Of a stretch of 64,000 nucleotides of DNA, positions 23,901 through 35,900 are shown one piece after another. The DNA is from Taxillus chinensis (taxonomy: Eukaryota; Streptophyta; Magnoliopsida; Santalales; Loranthaceae). Both the position numbers and the translations under genes were made by a program. The notes beneath the pieces were generated by a model. The model did no database searches and had not been told where the DNA came from. It saw nothing but the letters and a program-made list of their open reading frames with translations. Each line of letters begins with the position of its first letter. Positions within the stretch are counted from its first letter, which is position 1. Where the stretch lies: contig CM042089.1 in the NCBI GenBank assembly GCA_023512835.1, forward strand, positions 19,658,438-19,722,437, read 5' to 3'.

Positions 23901-26900
23901 TTGTTGGAATTCGCGGATCATCTTTTCCTGCATTGTCCGTATGCTCGGGGGTTGTGGGATATGGTCCTGGGCCTATTCGGCATCCAGTGGGTGATGCCTT
24001 CCTCTCTTTATGCGTTGTTTGCGTGTTGGCTAGTGGGTGTTGGGCGGCGTTCGGAGGTGCGGCAGGCTCTCCCTCATTGCCTCCTATGGTGTCTTTGGTG
24101 GGAGCGGAACGAGCGGGTGTTTGAGGATTGGGAGAGGCCTCTCTCTGAGCTTTCTTGTCTTTTTTTCCGTTGTTTGGGGGATTGAATGTTTGTTTTGGGT
24201 AGTGTTTGTTGTTCTTCCTTGTGGGATATTCTTAATGTTTGTTCCTTTTGAGTTTGTTTTTGTTTTTTGCTGTAATTATGCTTAGCTTGTTTTCGTGCGG
24301 TTCTTGTGTGCAATTTTTTATCTAATAAAATTTGACTTATAAAAAAAAAGTTATTTCTTGTGTTGATTGTGATCTCATGCCTTGTTCTTGGCTGCAGCTA
24401 GGAAAACCTAGAGTTGGTGATTCAACTGCGGTTGGATCACCTTGAGTAGGGATTCTTTTGTGGTTGAATCCCTGACCTTTATTTGTTTTTATCATCAAAT
24501 TTTAATTCTATTTTTCATCCCTGACTTGTTTTATGTGTAATAACCTCCTAAACGAATACTTGCTACCATTATACTGATTTAAGTGATTGGAAAGTATGTT
24601 TTTTCTTGAGAAAAAAAATCTCTTTTCAGGTCTAGTTCCAAAATTGTTATTTTTAATTTTTTTCTTCTTAATCTCATTTCTTGTTTAAATAAAATTTCTC
24701 CCTGAAATCACATTTGATTAAGGAATTTTTTTTCTATAGATTCTTATATTTGCTTGCTTTGAGTGGATGCTTAAAATTGGTAGATGTTATTTGAAGTATA
24801 AATAGCTGCAAAAGCTTTTGTGAAAACAAAAACAAGTAGCCGTAAAAGCTTTTGCTATATGGGTATTAGTGTGAATCTATGGTTGAGCAAGCGGGGTGAT
24901 TCCATTTTCTATTGTCATTTGATTTTGTATTCTTATTTGGACATTTTATGCTTATTTTGTCTGCATTTGCTTATATTTCCACAATTGTCTGCTTGCATGT
25001 CTTTGCTTACTCAGAAATCAACAATATTGACAGTGTTATTCTAAAAGCTGAATTTATTTTTGTTTCTTCATTTTGCACCAAATGCACTCATTTTTGAGAT
25101 TGTCATGGTTCGCAGTCGCGGTTGCGGCAATCATCATGTCGCGGTCACGGACGTCACGTTGCATCTTGGGTGAGATGCAACTTTAGGCATGAAAAAATCA
25201 TTAAAAAAATTAAATAAAAATCAGACAATCACATTTGAATCATTAAACAATATAAATATATAATTTAAATAACATAATATGAGTTATTATATTAAAAAAA
25301 TACTAGTGCTTTATTAAAATATTAAAATAAATATATTATTATATTTTCATGATTTATAATATAACAAATAAAATTTTAATTGACAATTGACTTTTATAAT
25401 TTTTATTTAATAATAAAATAAGTAATTATTAATTAAGATGTATAATTATAAATATTACTTATAAAAAAAAGATGTATAATTATAAATAAAAATAACTCTT
25501 AATATTAATTTAATATCTATTTACTTAAATTGACTAAATGCATTAAAAATTATAATTTGAAGTTAAAATTTATAGTGCACTTATTTTATTTGCCATCCTA
25601 AAATAAAAAATATTATAATTATTGATTAAAATAATTTATACAAATATAATAATTTAATAATTAATATCATTTTTATACTAATTAATCTATATTAATAGTA
25701 TTTCTATATAGAAACAAGATATAAAATATAAATTAATAGACATAAACATGAATTTATGCTATCAATATTAATTTAAACATTAATTTTTAGTTATCAATAA
25801 ATATACAATTAATTTATGCTATTTTTATCGATTAATATAGAATTAATTATTAATTATGAATTAATATATAAATTAATGCGATCTTTATAAATAAGTTATA
25901 CTTATATTTATTATTTCTTTTTCTTCCATTATTCACGTTACTGCGAGTCTGTGACTCGACCAAGGGACGACGACTACGAGACGCAGAGGGACGGCGACCA
26001 AAGAGGGATGATAGCGATGGCGATGCATGGATGCATAGGGACAACGATCGACTTTGATGATTGTTGCTCCATCGAGACTTGGGACAACGACTTCGATGCG
26101 TGCGTATCGGTGCTTCTCAGCTGAGATCTCGGATGGGATGGAGCATATCGAACGTTTTCTTGCTTCTTGGCTGAGATCTCCAACGAGATCGACGGGATGA
26201 AGAGGGTTCACGTATCGTCCCTAGATATCGGGTCGGGACCCTCCGATACCGTGATGTATCGTCCGAGATTTCTCCGTCTCGGACGATACTGCGAACCATG
26301 GAGATGTTGAAATTATATATATGCTTGCTTGTATACATTTTTAACTAGGTTGTTTTGATTATGTCATTTGAATATCTTTGGTAGTATGACAATTTTTTTA
26401 CGACATTATAGGGTTGTGGTAATACCTAAAAAACTTTGTTGGAGTTTTTCCGACTGCTGATTGCCACTGCCTGCTACCTTAGATTTTTTTTCTTTCCTTT
26501 TGAAAGAATTGCCTTTATCCTTGTCCTAGAAATTATCATATTGGATCCTCATACCTATATCCATGTTTTATACACTTGCGGAGATTTAAGGGCTACTCCA
26601 CATGTAGGGTTCTGATCCTAGTGTTTTTTGTGTGGTGAAGAAACCTCAGTTTTTTGTTGATGTAGAAAAGGGTCTTATTACTGAATTACCATCTATTATA
26701 GCACTGGAATTCGCTTTATCAAAGACAATGTCAAAATTTGATAAAAAATGTACTTTTTTAAAAAATTTGATGAACTCTTTTGGAATTTATAAATTGGCTT
26801 CACCAAAATTTTCCCATTCAACATCCATCTCTAAAGCCCCCTTCTCCCCGTTACCCATCTTCCTCCCTCTCTCCCTGCCCAAGAACGCCCCCCCTCTTCC

Positions 26901-29900
26901 GCACGACAACCCATCTCCCCCCTCTCTCCCCGTTCAATAATCCATATCTCCTCTCTCCCCACTCGACCCCACCCCCCCCTTCTTGCCTGGCAGCCCATCC
27001 CTTGGTGACATCACCACCCCACCCCCTGCCTGGTGATGGGATCTGGGTTGGCCTCGCCCATGGAGATCTAACTCCCTCCCTTCACCTTTGTCCATGCACG
27101 AACCAATCTCAGAAACCACATCGGCCAAACAACTCTCGCAGCCTCTTCTAGTGACGAATTCCCAGCACTGTGCTAACCTATAAACCAATGAATCCTCACG
27201 ATTCACGAACCCCACGGCGAACCCATCCCTCTTCGGTGCTTCAACTCGCTCAGGCTGCAGTCGGACTGTGAGAAGTCCTTCATGCACTTTCCAAAGGCGT
27301 AGACTGCGGTGGCTCCAGTGACGTTGACCGTCGACGCGTAGCCCTGGGCGGTTATGAGTGGTGTCATCGAGTGCCGCTAGGAAGTTTGAGACGAAGGTCG
27401 GCCACACCGCCAGAGGCATCATCCTATTGTTGCTTGTTGCACCGAGTCCCAGCGACGTGTCCGACCGCCCATCTCCTGCCTGGTGAAACCCATCTCCCTC
27501 GCCCGGTGACGCGTCGACCCCCCCTTTACATCTATTGTAGCTAAAAGTTAAATATTTAGCATTTAATGAATCCATTGTAGGTATATTTAATCAAAAAAAT
27601 TAATTGCATTTGTCTTTAACGAGACCGATGCTAGTGCTCTTAATATGGATAGAAAATAGGTTAATATTGTTTTATCAAAAGGATTAATAGCATAAAGGGT
27701 CACAAATTAAGATGCTCACAAGGAAAATTGAATCTTCCAATAACTAATTTTAAGATCATAAATTAAATGGCCACTAAAGGTTTGTTTCAGTGGGCCATGC
27801 ATACCTACGGGCCCTCTTGGATGCCTTCACGTCATAATATCTAGTTTCAAATATTAATTATTAAATACATTTTATTTTTTACTTTGTTTTAATTATTATA
27901 TATGAATCTTTGGCGGTCTCTCTCTCTCTATAATAATTCTATCATTATATCTATGTTGTGAAATGTGAATTTTGTTGCTTTTGTGACACTGTAATGGTTA
28001 CAGGGAATGATTGCTAATGAAAATGTTGTTGATTGTAGTAGGACTGAAATCACTTCTTATGTTGAGATTTGCAATAAAAATTCTTATATATTAGAAACGC
28101 CTTGACCACTTAGGCGTTGTGTAGGCGACGCTTGCCTAGGTCGGACCCTCAAACGAGCACCTCAATAAATATGAATTTGCGGCATTCTCCTTCCCCTCGT
28201 AATATCTTCCCTCAATGAATGTCTAAGATAGAGTTGAACACATTGTAGATGTGGATTCATGGCATTCCAAGTGAAATTAACAATTGCCATTTTTTTAAGT
28301 GAATTTCATTAAAAAAATTAAGTATACAACAAATACACAAGAAAGAGAATACAAAAAGAGCACAGGTAAAAATAAACCTTGCTCAATCCAGCTCAAAAAG
28401 AATAAATAGATATAAGACAAGAGAGACGAAAACGCTCAGATCAAGCCAAACAATCTCAAAGGCACCGGAGAGAACGAAGTTTGGGGAAGACACCAGATGA
28501 TGCATTCCACTCCATGGTTCACAGTTTCGTCCGAGTCGGAGGAATCTCGGACGATTCATCTAGGTATCGGAGGGTCCCAATCCAAGATCCAGGGACGATA
28601 CGCTAACCTTCTTTATCCCGTCGATCTCGTCCGAGATCTCATCCGAGACGCAACAAAACGTCCAATACGCTCCATCCTGTCTGAGATTTCGGCTGAGAAG
28701 CAATGATATGTCCGTGTCGAGTAGCGTTGTCGTCATCCCGAGGTAATGTCGTCTTCGTCGAGGTTGCATCGTCGTCGTCCGTAGCGTTGAAGTCGCAGTA
28801 ACGTTAATGGATGAAAAGGAAATAATAAAATAATAAATATAAGTATAGCTTATTTATAAAGATAACATTAATTTGTATATTAATTTATAACTAATAATTA
28901 ATTGTATATTAATTGATAAGAATAGCATGAATTAATATATTTATTGATAATTAAAAATTAAAAATTAATTTATAATTAAAATAGTTTAATATGTTTTATG
29001 TCTATTAATTTATATTTTATATCTTATTTTTATATAAGAATATTATTAACATAAATTAATTATTATAAAAATAATATTACTTATTAAATTATTATATTTG
29101 TATAAATTATTTTGATCAATAATTATAATGTTTTTATTTTAGGATTTCAAATAAAATAAGTACACTACAAATTATAATTTTTAATGCATTTAATTAATTT
29201 AAGTAAATAAATATTATAAAAGTTAAATATCAATCAAAAATTCATGTGTTATATTATAAATCATAAAAATATAATAATATATTTATTTTAATGCTTCAAT
29301 AATGCGTTAGTGCTTTTTTAATATAATAACTCATATTATATTATCTAAATTATATATTTATATTGTTGAATGATTCAAATGTGATTCTTTTATTTTTTCT
29401 AATTTTTCTAGAATTTTTTTTAAAATAATAAAACATTATTTCATGCGAAAAGTTACATTTTACCCGAGATGCAACGAGACATCCGCGACCGCGACACGAT
29501 GATTGCGATTGCGAACCATGTTTCGCTCTCGCTAAAGACTCTAGATGATGCAATAAAAAATAGCGCTCCAGATCGCAGACTTCTTGCCTAACCGCCCCTG
29601 CCAGGAGGAGAAAAGCCCATGAACACTATGAGGCATCACCCAAGACAGACAAAAAAGCCCTAGGGTGACGTCCCAAAGAAGATGGGCAATGGGGCAATGA
29701 AGGAGAAGGTGATCCATTAACTCCCCAGCTGCCTTACACATGTAACATACACTAGGAATCAACATTCCATGCCTACGCATGTTATTCGTAGTCAGAATCC
29801 TCCCCAAAATTGCTGTCCAAGCAAAGAAAGCCAGTCGCGGAGAAAGTAGAGCCTTCCAAACACTCTTTCAGGAAGCACCCCGGGAAAAAAAGGCACTCAA

Positions 29901-32900
29901 GCCGTACAAAAAAGACTGCACACGAAAGCCCTCAGCCCTAGTAGGATGCCAACATAAACGGTCCGGCCAATTGCGTCGCAAGGGGGCAGAATACAATGTG
30001 TCAAAGAAAGAAGCAAAAGCCTTCTAACTCCTAGTCCAGTGTGAGTCGAGAAAAGGTAACCTCTCACTGCACCCCCAAACCACGATTTGAGTAGAAATCG
30101 GCCACAAAGCCCTCACGAGCAGTGGCAAGGTGGAACAACTTAGGATAAGCCAATTTCAAGGGCACCTCCAAGCACTAGGCATCCTCTTAGAAGCGAATTG
30201 AAGAGCCATCACCCACCTCAAAAGTCACAAAAAAAGCAAAGGACTGCCAGCTATACCAAATAAATCATCAAAGACCCACGTCATGAGGACTGCGAGGGGG
30301 ATTAGAGGTCCAACTACCCCCAAGGCCCCATATTTAGCCACAATGACCTTCTGCCAAACATAGTTATTTTAGGCACAACTCGCACCCAATGCACAACCTA
30401 AGCAAGGCGCAAAAAAAAAAAGAGCGGGCCTAAAGGAACTAAGGTGGACCTTTGTGTAAAAAAATTATAAAATTTACTAAAGAAATAAACACATCAATTT
30501 AAACATAAATAAGTTGATACTCTTAATTATAGTAAACTACTTAAACGGGAAATTATTACAATCCAAAAGTTTAAAGCATAAAAATTCAAAATGATAAATC
30601 TAGATATTGAGATATATATCAGTAAAAATAAATAATAGAACACAAATAAATCAGTAAAATAGAGACTTCTCTCTCCTATATTTACGACAAACTGTTGCCT
30701 GGGAAAAATTAAAAAGTTACGTTGACAGAATAACAAAAGGCAAGGAAAAAAATTGAGAGCGCGAACGACAGAGAAGGCGCAAACGAGAGAGAAAAGAGAA
30801 GATGCGATCAGTGAGATGACGGTAAGACACAACAGTGAGACAACTAACGGTTGCGCAAACGAGAGAGAAAAGAGAAGATGCGATCAGTGAGATGACGGTA
30901 AGACACAACAGTGAGACAACTAACGGTTGTAGCAACAGTCGGAGAAGAGAGAAGAGAAAACGACACACCTGGTTCACTGTGGCTAATGGCTACTGTTGGA
31001 GGATTGATGCATGGTCACGGTCGATTCTCTCCTTTTTTTTTTTTTTTTTTTTTTCCTGTTATGATATATGGAGGCTTGACGCACGCGTCGTCTTTTCAAG
31101 GTGCGACTTCGTGATGTCTTGCGCCTGGGGAAGAGGAAGAAGCTCTGAAAAGCACGCTTAAGGTGAGCTTCATGGAAGACACTTCGACTGGAAGGAAGGT
31201 GGGCGCAAACCCTGCACCCGTCTGGGATTTGCGCCTAGGCACGCCCTTAACAACTATGCTGCCAAGGAGAGTCACACATATTCAGATGCTCCAAATTGAG
31301 GACTGCGAGGGGGATTAAATTGCCATTTATTTACTATCAAAGGCCTATCAAAGGCCTAAACCTTTGGTCTTTATAGATGCTTCAAATTTTACTTTGTATT
31401 GTTGTGCATATTCAGACAATAGGAAACTTTATTTGAAAACAAACTATTTATTGAATGGATTATATTGTGTTCTATTCATGTTTTCTGGGTCATTAAGGGC
31501 CTGTTTGGTACGATAATATTATTTTTGAAAATATGATTATTTTTGAAAATAATGAGTCCAATGAATTTAAAATTATTTATGTGTGATGAAAATTCATTTC
31601 AGCTCATAGTTTTTAAAAATAATCGTATTTTAAAAAATAATTCTGGCTTGCCAAATATAGCCCGCAAGCTGTATTTTTGTTTTATGATGTTATATTGAAC
31701 TGGAAGCCGTATTTTTTGAGTTTTCCTCCTGTTATATATTCTCATGTTACTACTTGATTTTCAGGTCTTGCTGGAAAGAGTAGAACATTTTATTCAGTCT
31801 GTTGCTGTGCACGAAGATCAAATTTTTCAGAAGCGTACTCGTATACAGCGGGTATTTTAAATGACTATATCATTTGAAAAGGTCATATTATATCTAATTA
31901 GAAAATTGGAACAGACAATAAATGACATGGTAATGTAATAATAATATGCTCTATCCCTACCCGGATTAAGGTGGGGTATTTGTCTGGAGGGATTCGAGAT
32001 GTTTGTTCTATGTTGGGTTTATGACAGTGTACAATATAGGTGAAACCATTCTGTTTAGTTTCTAACATGTCAGAATTGAAATCATTTGGATTTCCATAGC
32101 CTAGATGCTGATATCATGTGGATATGCCTTTATATTATATTATTTATTTTTCTCAACATTATGACAATAATCTATCTATATGGGAACCGACAGCTAAACT
32201 GGTTGAGAAATATTGTGTAAAAGTTGCGACATTGATAAATTACAAAAGATGGCTCAAAATCCTTTGGAAAAGTTATTTACTTTAAAATGCAATAACACTA
32301 AATTTTTATAGAAGTTTTGTAGTCTGATATTGTTTTTGCCTGAGCATTATAGCAATTGAGTCTTCTATATATAAACACATCATACATGTTATTGGACTTC
32401 AATTGTTTTATAAGTATTACAAGTGTCACCTTAATATCATAGGTATTATTATTTATTTAAGATATATGAATTTTATTGTATATTTAAGTTCCTAAATTTA
32501 TCCAGGTTTTCATTTTATACTTGGCTCTCTTCACTTAAACGTTCAATAAGTTTGATCATGATTTTAACTAACTTGTCATTGTGTTCTCTTCTAATATATT
32601 ACTATTGGCGACTATAACACAAGGGATTTCTGATTACAGGCAATTGAGGCTAATGAAGAAACGAGGTCTAGAGCAACAAGAGACAATTCTGTAGATAAAG
32701 TTCCAGTCGTGGACAAGGTTTTTTGCCTCTCATGTTTTATGCACGAGCATTTAAATAAATCAAACTAGCAAATTATCAATGTAAACGAACGTTAAAAGCT
32801 TGCCTTTGGTTCCAGGGATTACCCTTGGTCTGTTATGTGGCGATGAGCAAAATCATAAGTAAATGCAGATCCATTTATCAAAGGCCATGCATCTAAAATA

Positions 32901-35900
32901 AGACTAAAATAACTGAAGCGTACTTTTGTATTCTCAGGGTTCACCTGAGGCATGGCCTCCGAGAGGTTGCCTCTCCTCCAGATAAGAGGCACTACACTTT
33001 TTCACTACCGTGTGTAATAGGAGTTCACATCTGTCACTTTGCATTGGTTGCAATTTGATTGTACAAGTGTTTATTGGAAACTTATAATGTGTGTCTAATC
33101 TCTTTTGTGTTAATTTTTTTTATTGTCTTATTCTCTCACACTATAAAACTATGTGACATAGTGACAGTTATAAGTGGGGGGCTTGCCTATGTTAATTCAC
33201 CAGTGGGTTTGTTGTGGATTGTATTTAGTACATTTAAATATACAACCTTGAAAATATAATTTTCAATCATCTCCTCTTGAAATGGATGTTTGCTTTCACC
33301 TGCTTTTAATACCCTATGATTTGGTCAAGGTTGTTAAAAGTGTAAGACGCACTTGAGACGCAAAGGATATCCATTGCTTAAGTGCAAAAAATGCGCTCAC
33401 TTTAGTGAAGTGAAGCACATCTTATAGAAGAAATATATTTATTATTCATAAACTATGATCCATCAAATAAAATTTGTGATCTTTCTACTTTAAAATTCTC
33501 ATTAGTCAATATTCTTTGTCATGTCCTCATCAAATTCTACATTTGGATTATTATAAAAGAACTCGGGATTAAGGAAGTGACCAACAACATGCATTGGATG
33601 GTGGAGTTGAACTTTGCGTCGCTCGTCAATAATTTTAAAAACGACCTTATATTTATCTTCTCTTCCATTGGATGAGGTCATGATTTAGCTCTATTCATGG
33701 CTTTATATACATAGCTCATAGCTGGTTTCCTTTTATTATCAATTAGTTGTAAACTTGAACTAAATGACTTATCACTTTAAGAATGTAGATAATATTATTC
33801 TAGAATGAAGGAATCATCACATCTTCTCTTACACACTTGATGCTTCCTCCCTTGCCTCGTTTGTTGTTGTGCTTTTGAATACTCTGCAATGTGAGGTAAT
33901 GTGAGCAAAATCTAATTTTTCATAGTCGAATTAGATTTGCTTGTTTTGTAAACTTTATCATCAAACTCAGCACATTGACATGAGTATAAATATAACCTGT
34001 TAAAAAATGACTATTTCTAAAGACCTCAATACCAAGGGTATCAAAGGGATACCATATATTTATAAAAAAAAATTAAAATTAGTTAAGATCGCTCAACTCA
34101 TTAAATGTAAATCCAAATAATAATGTAGTAGTAGTTGCCTCAAAGGGAAAATCCAAGGACGAGGGTGATGATAAAGGCGACAATGCTGGGATGGAGATGG
34201 CAGTGCCGGATCTTGTAAAGGGGCTGGAGCCTCAGAAGCGGCGCTGCGCCGGTAACGAAAGTGATGATGGCAGAGATCGCCAGAAAAGTGACGGTGGCAA
34301 CGACCAAGAATAGCCTCACCCTCAAATCTCTCATTAGTGCTGTACATAAGGAATACAAAAGCAGAAGCTAGCTTGTGGCTACTTGATTTGTTTATCTGCC
34401 AAATTAATCTGTTAAATCCTCAGTGACTAGCTGAAAAAAGTCATCAATGGGGCGACAAGCCAGTTGAGGGAGAATGCTCCTATGCCCATTGCATGTACGG
34501 GTAGGGATAATGAGGCCCCTGGTAGAGCTCATAGATGATTTGGAGTCGAAAGTTGTGGACAAGTCGGCATTTGTGCTGGGGTTGTTGGTGACCACTTAGG
34601 AGGCTAGGGTCGCGTTGGTTGAGGAAGGTGGAATCACAGTGTTGGTGGATTGTGGAGGACGCCACACAGGATGGAGGAATAAAAATAAAAGGAAAAGGAT
34701 AAAAATATTTCCTTATGCAAGAAAACTTTTGAAGTTGAGGTATGAAATGAATCAATTTATTCTTGCTCGAGGGTATAATATTTTTACGAAAATCGTTGAT
34801 TCCTTTTCTTTTGTTGCTCACATACCAAACATGCTAACTTCATGATAGCTTAGGGGCTTTAAATTTGGATCATATTGTCCATGCTGTAACACTAGCTTGA
34901 TACAAAAATCGATCTATGTATTGAATAGAGTTGTCCCTTCTTTCCTTACAAAGCTTCTCATCAATCAATTTTTGCTTCCACCTTCTTTGCTCGTGGAGTT
35001 CAACCATGATTTCAGGCTTTTTATATACAAAAGAATCCATTAGAACCTTTCTCGGAGCTTTCATTTGTTGTTGCACCAAAGGTGTTTTTTCCTTGTCACT
35101 GGTTTTTTTTCTTGTTACTACCCTTGCAGCTCAACTTCTTCGGTATCTTTCTCTGGCTCTAATTTGATGCAATTTTGCTCTATAAATGTCTGTATTTGTA
35201 AATGTCAAATCTACTGTGTGATTGACGTTCCTCATTGATAATCTAGTTATATTTGCTTTTAATTTTTATGCGAATGTCTCCTAAGTTTACATTTTGTGAA
35301 ATGTTTCTCTGTCGGCACTTGTGCTCTCAATGCTTTGGTCAGTCTAAGTTAGTGTATGTGCATACTTTAACAGATCAGATTGTTTTCTACTGGTGCTTAT
35401 TTTTCTGTTTTTTTATCTTTTCCCAGGTGAGATTAGGGGAGCCAGGTTACAAAGATAGGTATTATGCAGACAAGCTAGGTTTGACAAAGGCGGAGGAAAT
35501 TAATAAAGGCAGGAGAGACATGGTTGGTTCATTTTTTTCCTCTAAAAGTTTGTTTTCCTCATCTTTTTTTTTTAATATATATTTAAATCTAAACCTTGGA
35601 GGAAAGGTGCACACCATAGTAACCCTTGCCCGCACATTTAGCTTGCTAGCTGTGCCCAATTCAGGTCTGCTCCTGTCATTGAAAAGAGTGATGCAAACGG
35701 CAGGTCTGCTCATATAATTTTCTATGGAACTGATAACTGCTTATTTTCTTTTCATTTGTGTGTTTGCCTGCAAAGTATGTGCCTTTAATTGTGGGGCTAT
35801 TCTTTTATTTTGATGAATTATTACCTGGATGCTATCATTCGGAACATGATAGTAAAACTGGCAATGTAGACATGCACAGGTTTGTTTAAAGAAAATTTGG

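Larger units (their letters stand above)
22335..24349 (+). mobile_element. 5'-truncated L1-type LINE with perfect target duplication
   Basis: A 15-bp direct repeat gttatttcttgtgtt flanks the insert exactly (22320-22334 and 24350-24364), and the right copy follows an A-rich tail (ttataaaaaaaaa). Conceptual translation across frames gives the RT blocks [31 protein letters not shown] and [12 protein letters not shown], then [16 protein letters not shown] and a zf-RVT-like C-terminus. The element starts in the middle of RT relative to the longer copy at 59178-64000, with which it is clearly homologous. It carries several frameshifts and is dead. Orientation is the same as the host gene. Confidence 0.9.
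28293..31317 (-). mobile_element. Second LINE insertion (reverse), hosting two nested elements
   Basis: The direct repeat aattgccattt flanks the block (28282-28292 and, with one mismatch or indel nearby, 31318-31328). On the minus strand the right part encodes [13 protein letters not shown] (about 30320-30355) and the left part [33 protein letters not shown] and WSAIFYCII (29541-29807), matching the C-terminus of the other LINEs including the zf-RVT-like Cys/His block. Sequence 28293-28512 looks like its 3' untranslated end with an A-rich tail. Copy B (28513-29520) and copy D (30359-31258) are inserted within it. The element is 5'-truncated and scrambled, and it is dead. Confidence 0.7.

Noticed and set aside
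26934..27575. 213-codon minus-strand open frame as an intact gene
   Set aside because: The DUF26 blocks change frame within it and the ends lie in Pack-MULE-like arms, so the open frame is only partly the ancestral reading.
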